Counted from the stretch's first letter, positions 50,032 through 60,732 are shown. The stretch is DNA of 64,000 bases from Acetatifactor sp. (GCA_022511425.1 JAFLRO010000001.1:33571-97570), one strand, 5' to 3'. Numbers and translations are program-made. The notes: generated by a model from the letters alone, not told the origin.

Positions 50032-51374
50032 GCCGCAATATTCCCGCAAAGCACTCTGTCACTATCACGGATAATGAGCGCGGTCTGCGGGATACCGAGA
50101 GTGGAAAACTGATTTTTACCGAGTACAGAGGCCGTAGGTGCGCCTTGCTTCTGAGGGGCGGAAGGCTCACTGCGGCTTCCTTCCTTACAGATACCGACGT
50201 AAACGCTATTGGCGCTATTTACATCGGTAAAATAAAAAATATTGCAAGAAATATAGATGCCTGTTTTGTGGAAATAGGAGAAGGTCAAATCTGCTTTCTT
50301 CCCCTGAAGAAGGCCGCCACCCCTTTCCTGACAAACCGCACCTACGACGGCCGTCTGTTGGAAGGGGACGAACTGCTGGTACAAATAGAGCGGGATGCCC
50401 AAAAGACTAAGCAGCCTTCCGTTACTGCTAATATCTCCATATCCAACGATTATTTTGCCCTTATGCTGGGGTCCACCCGTTTGGGCTTTTCTGCAAAGCT
50501 GGAGCGGAATAGAAAGGAGGCTCTCGTAAGGCTTTTCACAGAAAAGGCAATACTGCGCGACGGCTGTCTGATGAATGATCCGTCAGCCCTGTTGAACATG
50601 AACAGCAGAGAGGAGCTTTTAGCCTGGAAACAGTCCGGCATAGACCTTCCTCCCGTTGGTGCCATCGCAAGAACCCGACTGGGTGAGGAACAAGTCAATG
50701 CAGACATTGTCCTGAATAATTTCTTCCAGCTTACAGAACAAATGTGTCATCTGCTGCAAACAGCCCTTACCAGAAGTTGCTATACATGTCTGCTGACAGC
50801 TCCTGCACCATGGGAGGCTGTTATTAATAGCTTAGCTTTTCCGGAGGAATACCGGGAAATTGTCACCGATAGCCCTGAACTGTATCAGGAGCTGGATGCC
50901 TATTGTCATGCGCACCTGCCGGAGAAGGAACTACGCCTGTATCAGGACAACCATCTTTCCCTTGCAAATCTCTATTCCTTGGAAACACGCCTTGATACGG
51001 CCTTAAAGCCAAGGGTATGGCTGAAATCAGGAGGATACCTGGTCATCGAGCCCACGGAAGCTTTGACTGTCATCGACGTGAACTCTGGCAAGAATGATAC
51101 AGGCCGGAATGCGACAGAAGCTCTGCGAAAACTAAACCACGAGGCTGCCGAAGAGATTGCCCTTCAACTCAGACTTCGAAATCTTTCCGGTATCATTCTG
51201 GTTGATTTTATCAACATGGCAAACCAGAAGAGCGGAATAGAGCTCTTAGAGCATCTGCGTGAGCTGGTTCGTTTCGATAGGGTCAAGACCACCGTAGTGG
51301 ACATCACGCCACTTGGCCTCGTAGAAATCACCCGCAAGAAAACAAGCCCGCCCCTGGCGGAACAATTTGATTGA
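50028..51374 (+). CDS. rng: Ribonuclease E/G family protein
   Basis: YIGKIKNIARNIDACFVEIG (S1), GGYLVIEPTEALTVIDVNSGK, GIILVDFINM. Confidence 0.92.
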   Translation: MSRNIPAKHSVTITDNERGLRDTESGKLIFTEYRGRRCALLLRGGRLTAASFLTDTDVNAIGAIYIGKIKNIARNIDACFVEIGEGQICFLPLKKAATPFLTNRTYDGRLLEGDELLVQIERDAQKTKQPSVTANISISNDYFALMLGSTRLGFSAKLERNRKEALVRLFTEKAILRDGCLMNDPSALLNMNSREELLAWKQSGIDLPPVGAIARTRLGEEQVNADIVLNNFFQLTEQMCHLLQTALTRSCYTCLLTAPAPWEAVINSLAFPEEYREIVTDSPELYQELDAYCHAHLPEKELRLYQDNHLSLANLYSLETRLDTALKPRVWLKSGGYLVIEPTEALTVIDVNSGKNDTGRNATEALRKLNHEAAEEIALQLRLRNLSGIILVDFINMANQKSGIELLEHLRELVRFDRVKTTVVDITPLGLVEITRKKTSPPLAEQFD

Positions 51375-51474
51375 TATGCCTAACTAAGAACCATTAAAAT
51401 GAGAAAATATATTACTTTAGCAAGCTTGCAGACAAGCTCCAGCGCGGAGTAGAGAGTACAGAAAAATAATTGTT

Positions 51475-52068
51475 ATGATAGTTACCTACACGAAAGGCAA
51501 GAACATGGAATGTATCAGATTTGAAAAGGTAAGAGACGGAAAATATTTAAAGAATTACGAGATAACCTACCTGAACAGGCAGGGTAAAGAAAAGAAATAC
51601 GAGATTGTGAGCCGCCGGGAGCTGAGCGGTGTGGAAGATCTGGGTGCAAAGCCCAGTGGCGTCTCCATCGTGGCGACCTGTCAGGACAAACTGCTGTTGC
51701 TCCACGAATTTCGCATGGGTGTGAACCGTAGTATCTACAATCTCTGCGCTGGAATGCTGGAGCCAGGTGAAACGCTAGAAGACTGCATCGCCAGAGAGCT
51801 GATGGAAGAGACCGGTATGCGGTTGATCCGCATCAAAAAAATCCTTCCGCCATCCTTTGCCGCGGTTGCCATCTCCGATACCACTACATATATCGCCTTT
51901 GCAGAGGTGGAAGGCGAACCCTGCAGCAGCGGAAACTCTGCCAATGAAGAGATCCAAGCCGACCTTTACAGCCAGGAACAAGTAAAAGCACTGCTTGAGA
52001 CCGCAGAATTCAGTTCACGAGCCCAGATGGCAGCTTATTATTTTACAGAAATTAATGATTTTTTCTGA
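51475..52068 (+). CDS. NUDIX hydrolase (ADP-ribose pyrophosphatase-like)
   Basis: NLCAGMLEPGETLEDCIARELMEETGMRL; start could be 51505. Confidence 0.9.
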   Translation: MIVTYTKGKNMECIRFEKVRDGKYLKNYEITYLNRQGKEKKYEIVSRRELSGVEDLGAKPSGVSIVATCQDKLLLLHEFRMGVNRSIYNLCAGMLEPGETLEDCIARELMEETGMRLIRIKKILPPSFAAVAISDTTTYIAFAEVEGEPCSSGNSANEEIQADLYSQEQVKALLETAEFSSRAQMAAYYFTEINDFF

Positions 52069-52327
52069 CCATTTAATGGTTTTAAATGATTAGATAGATA
52101 AATATAACACTCTATATTATGATCGACAATAATAAATTATCTAATAATGCTTGATTGAAAATTGGGAACAGGTATGCTACTGGGGAGATAGATGCAACTA
52201 TGCGCAAAACAACAGTTTAACGAATAGTTGGCTCGGTAACAATATATATTATTGAAATAATTTGCCTAATTTCATTGCATATAATAGGCTGTAATATGCT
52301 TATTAGTAAGTATTTAATGCTAAAATT

Positions 52328-53308
52328 TTATTCTATAATGTCCAAAAATTCATCCATCATTGTATCAGTATCCATATACCATGCCTTTTTTTCAGAGCTT
52401 GTAAGGTATGCGTTGTCTGAATTAATATATGGTTGATAAATTCGAGTGATTGCCACTGGTTTTTTCAAGATATCATTAACTTTTTCCAAGGGTGCTTCAT
52501 ATTTTATACATAATTCGTCTGATAATTTATTTTGATGAAAAAACCACTCTATATAATCTTTAGAAAAATTCTTATATTCCGGTAATGTAATTGAATTAAA
52601 TTCTTGCTCAGAAAAAATATGTTTAGCGAGTATAAGCAATCCATATGCATTTTGACATTGTATTTTCATATATGCTGCAATATTCATTTTATTATAACTT
52701 TCACATACATTTTGTAAGTTTTTGGATAATCCGGAAACATCGTGTTCCATAATCGCCAATAAACAGGAAATCACTGAGCGTTCCCACATTGGTTGCTTTG
52801 ATTTAGCATATTTTTCTGCTTTTGCTGTTACTTTGTCCTTCGCATATGGCGCATTATCCTCATTATTATATAACAGACAAAGCAGTATATTAATTCCATT
52901 GACATTCATCGCATAACCATTTGATGAAAGCGGCAATTCCTTTGGAAGTATTCTATAAATATTATCTATTTCTGTACATGACAACAAATCTAACAAAGGC
53001 CATAGCCTATTACAATGGTCACAACCGCTGGAACTACATGGCAGAAGCTTAACTTTCGCTGCGTGATAAAATACACTCTTTAATGTAGCAAAATCATTTC
53101 CTTTTAATGCGTCCACAATTTGATTCTCATACACAGCCTGTAAGTATGTATGGTTTGCATAAATAGCATATAAAATCTTCTTAATGTATGTCGGACTGTT
53201 TTCACCGTATTTCTCTTTTGTATTTTCGCTGCATTCAAGTATTTTATTCATGTATTTATCAATTTCTGCATTTAACAAGAATGATTTCCTCCTAAGTTCC
53301 ATGAACAT
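52328..53308 (-). CDS. Hypothetical protein, AT-rich; possible Imm49-like immunity protein
   Basis: 326 aa alpha-helical; VDALKGNDFATLKSVFYHA and WERSVISCLLAIMEHDVSGLSKNLQNV loosely recall Imm49-type proteins; family call speculative. Confidence 0.55.
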   Translation of the reverse strand: MFMELRRKSFLLNAEIDKYMNKILECSENTKEKYGENSPTYIKKILYAIYANHTYLQAVYENQIVDALKGNDFATLKSVFYHAAKVKLLPCSSSGCDHCNRLWPLLDLLSCTEIDNIYRILPKELPLSSNGYAMNVNGINILLCLLYNNEDNAPYAKDKVTAKAEKYAKSKQPMWERSVISCLLAIMEHDVSGLSKNLQNVCESYNKMNIAAYMKIQCQNAYGLLILAKHIFSEQEFNSITLPEYKNFSKDYIEWFFHQNKLSDELCIKYEAPLEKVNDILKKPVAITRIYQPYINSDNAYLTSSEKKAWYMDTDTMMDEFLDIIE

Positions 53309-53324
53309 TTAATTTCAAGAACAA

Positions 53325-53353
53325 GGGATCAAAGTGAATTTGACCTTTGATCC
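53325..53353. terminator. Hairpin, probable terminator downstream of flotillin gene
   Basis: GGGATCAAAG-tgaatttga-CTTTGATCCC. Confidence 0.5.
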
Positions 53354-53416
53354 CTTTTCACACGTACTAATTAATCTATATTATTTATTTGTGCTCTCCC
53401 TATCACTACTCTCCTG

Positions 53417-54922
53417 TCACTCTTCTGGTTGATCTTTCTTGGTTACAGTTCCTGTACTTCTAGGAGCGCCTTTGGAGCCTTGGGCATCTGCTTGAGTACT
53501 TGCCACCTTACCTGCCAGGAATCCGGACAGCACAGCTTGAAGATCTACACCGGTAGCCTCCTTGAGACCGTCTGTGATCTGTACAACGGTTCCCATCACG
53601 TCCTTCATCAGCTTCGCTGAATTGCCATCTCCGTACATGGTAATTCGATCCACACTTGATAAGGGTTCAGCAGCATTCTTAACCACCTCAGGAAGGGCTT
53701 TAAAGTACATTTCCAGCACTGCAGCTTCACCCATCTTCTGCATGGCTTCAGCTTTCTTCTCAATACCTTCAGCCTCTGCCACAGCCTTTGCACGGATAGC
53801 TTCAGCCTCTGCAAGACCTCTGGTACGGATACCGTCTGCTTCCTGTTCCATGGTATATCTCTTCGCTTCAGCCTGAGCCCTCATAGCCTCAGCTTCCTTC
53901 TCAGTCTCAAATTTTTTAGCTTCAGCCTCACGCTGGCGCTCATAGAGGATAGCATCTGCCTGTTGCTGTTTCGCAAACTTGTCAGCCTCAGCCTTCTTCT
54001 TCACCTGAGCGTCAAGAGCCTGCTCCATAACTTCAGCTTCACGCTGCTTTAAGAGGATTTCTTTCTCCTGTTTTGCAATATTGGCATTAGCTGTGGTAAT
54101 TTCTACCGTTTTACGCTGTTCCTCTTCCTGTATACGGTAAGCAGCATCTGCCTCAGCATTCTTGATATCAGCTTCCTTCTTCAATTCTGCACGTTGAATT
54201 GCCAGTTCATTCTGTTTCTTAGCAATTTCAGACTCTGCGTTCACTTCGGCTTCGTTTGCTTCACGTTTTGCATAAGCCTGTGCCTTTGCGATTTCCTTCT
54301 CGCTTTCTGCTCTGGAGATAGCCGCGTTTTTCTGAATCTTTACGATGTTATCCACACCCAGGTTTTCGATGACACCGTTGCCATCAACGAAATTCTGCAC
54401 ATTGAAGCTTATGATGTCTAGACCCATTGCTGCCAGATCCGGCTCTGCGTTCTCCTTCACCAGAAAAGCAAACTTCTGTCGGTCGGAAACCATCTCCTCC
54501 AGAGCCATCTTGCCGACGATCTCACGGACGTTACCTTCAAGCACTTCCCTCGCCACCCGGCCGATGTACTCGGCATTCTTGTTCAGAAAGTTCTGAGCAG
54601 CCAGCTTCAAACGTTCTTCATTATCGCTGATCTTAACGTTCACTGTGGCATCCACATTGATGTTTATGTAGTCCGCTGTGGGAACGGCATTGGATGTCTT
54701 CACATCAATTGGAATCAGCTGAAGGTTCAGTTCATCCTTTCTCTCAAGGAAAGGTATCTTGATACCGGCCTTACCGATTAAAACCTTGGGATTTTTCCTC
54801 AGACCCGAGATGATGATGGCAGTATCAGGAGATGCCTTCACATAGCCTGTCAAAAAGATCAGGATGAGAATCAGCACAACTACTGCCACAACAATGCCAA
54901 CAATAGCCATTTCGTCTAACAT
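53417..54922 (-). CDS. Flotillin/SPFH domain protein
   Basis: GYVKASPDTAIIISGLRKNPKVLIGKAGIKIPFLERKDELNLQLIPIDV; long Ala/Glu/Lys coiled coil. Confidence 0.93.
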   Translation of the reverse strand: MLDEMAIVGIVVAVVVLILILIFLTGYVKASPDTAIIISGLRKNPKVLIGKAGIKIPFLERKDELNLQLIPIDVKTSNAVPTADYININVDATVNVKISDNEERLKLAAQNFLNKNAEYIGRVAREVLEGNVREIVGKMALEEMVSDRQKFAFLVKENAEPDLAAMGLDIISFNVQNFVDGNGVIENLGVDNIVKIQKNAAISRAESEKEIAKAQAYAKREANEAEVNAESEIAKKQNELAIQRAELKKEADIKNAEADAAYRIQEEEQRKTVEITTANANIAKQEKEILLKQREAEVMEQALDAQVKKKAEADKFAKQQQADAILYERQREAEAKKFETEKEAEAMRAQAEAKRYTMEQEADGIRTRGLAEAEAIRAKAVAEAEGIEKKAEAMQKMGEAAVLEMYFKALPEVVKNAAEPLSSVDRITMYGDGNSAKLMKDVMGTVVQITDGLKEATGVDLQAVLSGFLAGKVASTQADAQGSKGAPRSTGTVTKKDQPEE

Positions 54923-54950
54923 TTCTTTTTCCTCCGTTTTTTAATAATAT

Positions 54951-55415
54951 TTATGAACCAATTTGTGAAAAAATATCTTCTGAATCCAGTAGTATTGTGA
55001 AGGGACCGTCATTCACAAGGGAGACCTTCATGTCTGCACCGAAGCATCCCTCTTCCACCACCGGAACCTCCCTGCGGCATTGCTCCAATATGTACTGATA
55101 AAGGTCATTTGCCATACCGGGTTCCCCGGCATTGATAAATGAGGGGCGATTTCCCTTCCTACAGTCTGCATAGAGAGTAAACTGGGAAATAATCAACAGC
55201 TGTCCCTCAATTGTCTTCAGATCCAAGTTGGTCTTTCCATTCTCATCCTCAAAGATACGCAGACTGATCATTTTTTTTACCATTTTATCTGCCACTGCTC
55301 TGGTGTCCGATTGTGCAATGCCAACAAGTACCAAAAAACCACTGCCAATTCGTCCTATCTCTTCACCATCAACAGAAACAGCTGCCTCTTTCACCCTTTG
55401 TATCACAAATCTCAT
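54951..55415 (-). CDS. dtd: D-aminoacyl-tRNA deacylase
   Basis: [54 protein letters not shown]. Confidence 0.97.
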   Translation of the reverse strand: MRFVIQRVKEAAVSVDGEEIGRIGSGFLVLVGIAQSDTRAVADKMVKKMISLRIFEDENGKTNLDLKTIEGQLLIISQFTLYADCRKGNRPSFINAGEPGMANDLYQYILEQCRREVPVVEEGCFGADMKVSLVNDGPFTILLDSEDIFSQIGS

Positions 55416-56821
55416 TATTTTGTATCCTTTGAATCATTCTTTTCAGCGTCAGTCAAGGCTTTTCCAGAGTGCCCGAAAGCGTCATCTCCTGCATTCTCAG
55501 AAGTATTCTCAAGCTTTTTGGAGCGTTTCCAACGTTTGTTCTTCTCCGCAAGCTTTTTCACAACAGATTCTGAAAGCTGTTCATGATCATGAAAGCCCTC
55601 GTCATCCACATATTCCAATTTTTCATACTTATCAGTATCTATGGACAATTCTTTTTTGACCAACGCAGTGTTCACGAGAGATTTAATAGCTGCATAAATC
55701 ACCGCAAAAATAGGTACACCAACAATCATGCCCACAACCCCGAAAAGGCCTCCAAAGAAGGTAATGGCAAAAATCACCCAAAAACTGGTGAGGCCTGTAG
55801 AACTGCCAAGAATCTTAGGCCCAAGAATATTGCCGTCAAATTGCTGAAGCACTAAGATAAATATCAGGAAGTAAACACAGTTCAGTGGATGTAGAGGATC
55901 TACAATCAATACCAGAATCGCACTGGGTATGGCACCCAAATACGGTCCAAAAAAGGGAATCACATTCGTTACACCAATTATGATACTGATCAATGCACCA
56001 TAAGGCGTGCGCATCAATGTTACGCCAATAAAGCAAAGAAGCCCAATAATGATGGAATCGGCAATTTTTCCTCCAAGAAAACCTATGAAGGTTTTATGGG
56101 TAAAGCGGAAATTACTGATAATAATATTTGCCGTATCACGTTCAAACAAGGCATAAGTAATCTTTTTTGCCTGGGCCTTAAACTTCTCCTTGCTTATCAT
56201 CACATAGATAGAGATAATAAAGCCGATAATGAAATTCCATAATACGCCCAGAATATTTGTGGCAGTGTTAGTAACCGTCCGGAGCCAGATTCTTGCATTG
56301 GCAGGAAGCTGCTTGATCAACTCATCCAACTGTTCTGAGTATTGATTGACTGTTTGAAGCGCATAATTCCTTACATCAGGGTTGTCATCCAATAGACGGT
56401 TGATCCAGCTCATGACATTCCCTGTATATCGGTCGAAATTGTTGATAATATTCTGGATACTAGGTACCAGCTGGGATATCAGCATATAAAACAGCATATA
56501 GATTAAGCCAAGAAAAACAAATGCTGTCAGGAATACGCTAATCCCTCGAACAATAGAATCACGGCGCTTTGTTTTTTTGATCCCACATTTCTCGCATATA
56601 GGAATAATAATTCTTCTCTCAATATAATTGAGTACAGGTGACAACAAATAGGCCATAGCAAGGCCGACCACCACCGGCATCAAAATGTTGGTAAGCCTAT
56701 TCAGTCCTGCCAGGATATTATTGCTGTGAAATACAAAATAATAAAAGAGAATTGCCGCTGCAATCACTAAAAAGGCTGTCACACCCCAGCGGACATATTT
56801 GTTGTTTAGTTTAAACTTCAT
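55415..56821 (-). CDS. AI-2E family transporter
   Basis: [61 protein letters not shown]. Confidence 0.93.
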   Translation of the reverse strand: MKFKLNNKYVRWGVTAFLVIAAAILFYYFVFHSNNILAGLNRLTNILMPVVVGLAMAYLLSPVLNYIERRIIIPICEKCGIKKTKRRDSIVRGISVFLTAFVFLGLIYMLFYMLISQLVPSIQNIINNFDRYTGNVMSWINRLLDDNPDVRNYALQTVNQYSEQLDELIKQLPANARIWLRTVTNTATNILGVLWNFIIGFIISIYVMISKEKFKAQAKKITYALFERDTANIIISNFRFTHKTFIGFLGGKIADSIIIGLLCFIGVTLMRTPYGALISIIIGVTNVIPFFGPYLGAIPSAILVLIVDPLHPLNCVYFLIFILVLQQFDGNILGPKILGSSTGLTSFWVIFAITFFGGLFGVVGMIVGVPIFAVIYAAIKSLVNTALVKKELSIDTDKYEKLEYVDDEGFHDHEQLSESVVKKLAEKNKRWKRSKKLENTSENAGDDAFGHSGKALTDAEKNDSKDTK

Positions 56822-57137
56822 TTGCTTATCCCCCCCAATTCTCCTCTTTATGTCTTTACATATATCATACTATCAATAAGCCAACATAACAAGCAAATTT
56901 TGGTTATTTCTAATGTAAAAATGTGTTTATTTACACCCGATCAATTGCACATCCACTCCAGTTCAACATCTGATACAAAAAGTATTCCTTCCTCCCATAT
57001 TCCAACTTTTATAAATGGTTATATTTTCAAGTAAAAGTTTATCCTGGCGGAATAAAAATATAATTTCTATTGTCATTATTTTACAAAAATACTAAAATAG
57101 AGATAGTACAATCTGGTGCATAATCAATTGAGAAAGG

Positions 57138-58217
57138 ATGGGCAACTCCTTGGCAATTATAAATTCAAACAATTATCATGATGAACAGAATAAGCAGAAT
57201 ATTCTGAAGATGCGTGCTGTGTTGGAAACTCTTCCCTCTTTCTGCAGAACCTATTTTCGTGGCATTGAGGAGTATACATCCGCTCGCACGAGACTGGCTT
57301 ATGCCTATGATATCCGGCTCTTTTTTGAATTTCTACACGAAAAAAATCCAATTTGTTCAAAACTTGAAATCATAGACTACCCTCTCTCTATCCTGGATCA
57401 ACTGACCCGTATTGACATTGAAGAGTATCTGGAATATATGTCTCTTTATCAAAAAGACGGTAGAGAGATCACTAACGATGAACGTGGAAAAGCCCGAAAG
57501 CTGGCAGCACTTCGCAGCTTCTACAACTATTTCTATCAGAATGAGATGATAACAAAAAATCCGGCATCCCTGGTTCCCCTTCCTAAACAGCACGAAAAGG
57601 CAATTATCCGACTTGAGCCTAATGAGGTTGCCATTCTTCTGGATCAGGTGGAAGATGGAACAAAATTGACTAAAAAGGAACTGGAGTACCACAAGAAAAC
57701 TAAAATCCGCGACATAGCCTTGCTGACGCTGCTCTTAGGCACGGGAATCCGTGTATCCGAGTGTGTTGGTCTGGATGTGTCAGACGTGAATTTTGACGTT
57801 GGCGGAATTAAGGTAAGACGCAAAGGCGGATATGAAGCAATCATCTATTTTGGTGAAGAAGTAGAAACAGCACTGTTGGACTATCTTGAACAGAGAGAAT
57901 TGGTCATACCGGCTGAAGGTCATGAGGATGCGCTTTTCCTGTCGCTCCAGAATCGGCGTATTGCCGTGCGTTCCGTAGAAAACCTTGTGAAAAAATATAC
58001 TTCCCGAGTGACTCCTCTTAAGAAAATTACGCCTCACAAGCTGAGGAGTACCTATGGCACTACTCTCTATCAGGAATCAGGGGACATATATCTGGTTGCA
58101 GATGTTTTAGGTCATAAAGATGTTAATACCACTCGTAAGCATTATGCAGCACAGGCGGATGAACGCCGCAGAAAAGCTGCAAAATATGTGCGTCTACGGG
58201 AAGACACGGAACAATAG
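57138..58217 (+). CDS. Tyrosine recombinase/integrase (XerC/XerD-like)
   Basis: LTLLLGTGIRVSECVGLDVSDV, PHKLRSTYGTTLYQESGDIYLVADVLGHKDVNTTRKHY. Confidence 0.92.
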   Translation: MGNSLAIINSNNYHDEQNKQNILKMRAVLETLPSFCRTYFRGIEEYTSARTRLAYAYDIRLFFEFLHEKNPICSKLEIIDYPLSILDQLTRIDIEEYLEYMSLYQKDGREITNDERGKARKLAALRSFYNYFYQNEMITKNPASLVPLPKQHEKAIIRLEPNEVAILLDQVEDGTKLTKKELEYHKKTKIRDIALLTLLLGTGIRVSECVGLDVSDVNFDVGGIKVRRKGGYEAIIYFGEEVETALLDYLEQRELVIPAEGHEDALFLSLQNRRIAVRSVENLVKKYTSRVTPLKKITPHKLRSTYGTTLYQESGDIYLVADVLGHKDVNTTRKHYAAQADERRRKAAKYVRLREDTEQ

Positions 58218-58252
58218 AGCAAGATGTTTGTTGCTTATCGCACATATTACTC

Positions 58253-58645
58253 TTATCGAACATACTCCTGGGAGTAATAAGGAAGAATCAACATCTGCCC
58301 TGCAGTTATGGCATTTTCGTCAGCCAGATGGTTGATACTGCATACTTCTGCAATATAGCTTTCACGGCTGTCATAGTGTACTCCGTCCACATACTCTTCT
58401 GCCAGCACCCACAGAGACTCTCCTGCCTCCACAGTAACGCTGGTGTAATATTTGAAACCGTCATTTGCACTGGAATTGATTGAGCCGTAAGACACAGAGC
58501 AGATAAGAATCATTCCCACGGCTGCAAGCAATGCTATAAATGCTGAAAGACACTTTCTTCTGCGCTCTCTTTGAAGACGCAGCATTCTGGCGTATCTCTT
58601 TGCTTCTCTCTCATTCATCTCATATTGGTTTCTCTGTGTTCTCAT
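58253..58645 (-). CDS. LysM domain small membrane protein (YneA-like candidate SOS cell-division inhibitor)
   Basis: One TM plus VTVEAGESLWVLAEEYVD...EVCSINHLADENAITAGQMLILPY; divergent from lexA. Confidence 0.8.
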   Translation of the reverse strand: MRTQRNQYEMNEREAKRYARMLRLQRERRRKCLSAFIALLAAVGMILICSVSYGSINSSANDGFKYYTSVTVEAGESLWVLAEEYVDGVHYDSRESYIAEVCSINHLADENAITAGQMLILPYYSQEYVR

Positions 58646-58742
58646 TCTTTCATTCCTTTCCTAATCAACTATCTTATTAACACTCGGTTTGCAATGATAT
58701 CAACTATCTTTCTGACGCCCCAGTTCACAATCATATGTTCGA

Positions 58743-58754
58743 GAACATCTGTTC
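58743..58754. promoter_or_regulatory. SOS box (GAACATCTGTTC)
   Basis: GAAC-N4-GTTC in the lexA/LysM divergent region. Confidence 0.8.
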
Positions 58755-58773
58755 TGATTGTATGTTAACACAA

Positions 58774-58785
58774 GAACATCTGTTT
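58774..58785. promoter_or_regulatory. SOS-box-like site (GAACATCTGTTT)
   Basis: One mismatch to GAAC-N4-GTTC. Confidence 0.65.
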
Positions 58786-58800
58786 GTCAACATAAAAATC

Positions 58801-58825
58801 GAACATATTTTTGGAATATATGTTT
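58801..58825. promoter_or_regulatory. Degenerate SOS-like sites upstream of lexA
   Basis: GAACATATTTTT and GAATATATGTTT. Confidence 0.4.
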
Positions 58826-58932
58826 GCTTTTTTTAAAGGACTATGTTAAAATTATGGAAAGAAACATAAATATTCAGGGGAATAACTTTAAAACCCCTTT
58901 TGCGCCAAAAAAGGCAGAATGGGAGGCAATAT

Positions 58933-59550
58933 ATGGGATTTGGTAAGATCACACCAAAGCAGCAGGAAATTCTCAATTATATTAAGGATGAAATATTGCG
59001 CAAAGGCTATCCGCCTACAGTTCGAGAAATCTGTGAGACTGTCAACCTGAAGTCCACATCTTCTGTTCACTCTCATTTGGAAACTCTTGAAAAGAACGGC
59101 TATATACGCCGTGACCCAACCAAGCCAAGAGCTATTGAAATTTGTGACGACAATTTTCAGATGGTACGTACGGAGATGGTGAGTCTGCCCATAGTTGGAA
59201 ATGTAGCCGCCGGACAGCCCATTCTGGCTGAAGAAAACATTCAGGATTACTTTCCTGTTCCAGCAGACGTTGTTCCCAGAGGCGAATCTTTTATTTTGAA
59301 TGTGAGAGGCGATTCCATGATAAATGCCGGAATCTTCAACGGAGACCGAGTCTTTGTCAACGTATGCTCCACTGCAAATAACGGCGAGATTGTTGTTGCT
59401 TTAATTGATGACTCTGCAACAGTAAAAACATTTTATAAAGAAAACGGTCATATCCGCCTGCAGCCAGAGAATGATACTATGGATCCCATTATCGTAGATG
59501 ACTGTCAAATACTTGGTAAAGTATTCGGTGTATTCCGTTTCTATCGTTGA
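58933..59550 (+). CDS. lexA: Transcriptional repressor LexA
   Basis: [82 protein letters not shown]. Confidence 0.97.
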   Translation: MGFGKITPKQQEILNYIKDEILRKGYPPTVREICETVNLKSTSSVHSHLETLEKNGYIRRDPTKPRAIEICDDNFQMVRTEMVSLPIVGNVAAGQPILAEENIQDYFPVPADVVPRGESFILNVRGDSMINAGIFNGDRVFVNVCSTANNGEIVVALIDDSATVKTFYKENGHIRLQPENDTMDPIIVDDCQILGKVFGVFRFYR

Positions 59551-59624
59551 CATAGAGACAAACCCTATATTTCACAACCTATATTTCCAAAAATTTAATA
59601 TAGTGATGTTTTTATGACAAAAAA

Positions 59625-59702
59625 TTACGGATATTCCTTTATTCGCCAGCAGCCGACGTGCTGATTACAGCAAAATCAAAGGGAATGTCCGTGTTTTTTT
59701 GG
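59625..59702 (+). terminator. Extended hairpin terminator after lexA
   Basis: ACGGATATTCCTTT...AAAGGGAATGTCCGTGTTTTTTT, with a nested AGCA/TGCT stem. Confidence 0.75.
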
Positions 59703-59836
59703 TAATACTACATTTTAGCCCCTGTATAAAATAAAATATTTTGCAGAAATTAATACAGCCGGTCCTGTAAAAGCCGTGTGGAAACTTTAGAATGAAAGGT
59801 CAAACAGCCGCTAAAGCGGCAGAAATGAGGGAAAAT

Positions 59837-60058
59837 ATGGGAAATAAATTTTTGGACAGTACTGCGCTGACCATCGCAATCATCGGTGCTATCAACTGGG
59901 CGCTGATTGGTCTGTTCCGCTTTGACCTGGTGGCTTATATCTTCGGAAACATGTCATGGTTTTCCAGGATTGTCTACACACTTGTAGGTATCTGCGGACT
60001 CTATCTGATCAGCTTCTTTATGCACCTGGCTGACAGACACAACGAGACCACAGTATAG
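59837..60058 (+). CDS. DUF378 domain-containing membrane protein
   Basis: ALTIAIIGAINWALIGLFRFDLVAYIFG...SRIVYTLVGICGLYLI. Confidence 0.9.
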   Translation: MGNKFLDSTALTIAIIGAINWALIGLFRFDLVAYIFGNMSWFSRIVYTLVGICGLYLISFFMHLADRHNETTV

Positions 60059-60123
60059 CGAATTGGCAGCATAAACTGCATACAATAGAAAATACGCTCC
60101 GCGAATCTTCTATTGTTAAGAAC

Positions 60124-60168
60124 GAAAAAGAAAGTTCCAAGACAACGCTCTTGAAACTTTCTTTTTTT
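60124..60168 (+). terminator. Intrinsic terminator
   Basis: AAAAAGAAAGTTCCAAGA-caacgc-TCTTGAAACTTTCTTTTTTT. Confidence 0.8.
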
Positions 60169-60184
60169 ACCCCAACAGTTCACG

Positions 60185-60355
60185 CGTCGATACATACGTA
60201 AAAAGCTTATGCTTGCATAAAAGCTTTTTTACGTATGTATCGACGAAGTGAGTGCCACTCTATGAGCCAGAGGGTGTTTACACCCCTCTTTAGGAGCTGC
60301 AACGCAGCGGGAAGCGCCGGAGGCGCGTTTTGCGAATGGCGTGTCGTGAACGTCA
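60185..60355. repeat. Composite multi-hairpin intergenic element
   Basis: 60185-60245 long hairpin CGTCGATACATACGTAAAAAGCTTATGC/GCATAAAAGCTTTTTTACGTATGTATCGACG, then AGGGTG/CACCCCT, GCTGC/GCAGC, GCGCC/GGCGC, ending in TTTGCGAATGGCGTGTCGTGAACGTCA shared with 13945-13971. Confidence 0.85.
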
Positions 60356-60378
60356 CTTTTATTAGTTCTTTCAAAAGA

Positions 60379-60732
60379 TTACAAATCCTTCACATCAATC
60401 TGTTTCCCATCCCTCCAGATACGCTCCAGGTCATACAACAGCCGGTTTTCCTTGTCAAAAATGTGAACGATCACATCACCAAAATCAAGCAAAATCCAAT
60501 TTGCTGTGTCATACCCTTCAATTTGGCGTACCGGACAGCCCGCTCTGCCGAGTTTTTCCTCCACATAATCACTAAGTGCCTGTATCTGGCTCTGATTCCC
60601 GCCTCCGGCTATGATAAAGTAATCCGCCAGCACAGATACCTGGCTGATATCAATCACCCGGATATCCTCGGCTTTCTTATCTTCCAAAGCCGAAATTGCC
60701 AGCTTTGTCATCTCCAATGATTTATTATCCAT
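60379..60732 (-). CDS. rsfS: Ribosome silencing factor
   Basis: DIRVIDISQVSVLADYFIIAGGGNQSQIQALSDYVEE; WILLDFGDVIVHIF. Confidence 0.96.
   Translation of the reverse strand: MDNKSLEMTKLAISALEDKKAEDIRVIDISQVSVLADYFIIAGGGNQSQIQALSDYVEEKLGRAGCPVRQIEGYDTANWILLDFGDVIVHIFDKENRLLYDLERIWRDGKQIDVKDL

Noticed and set aside
57138-58217. Tyrosine recombinase as evidence of a prophage or integrative element
   Set aside because: No attachment-site repeats, excisionase, phage or conjugation genes nearby; it is flanked by housekeeping genes, so it is more likely a Xer-like chromosomal recombinase.
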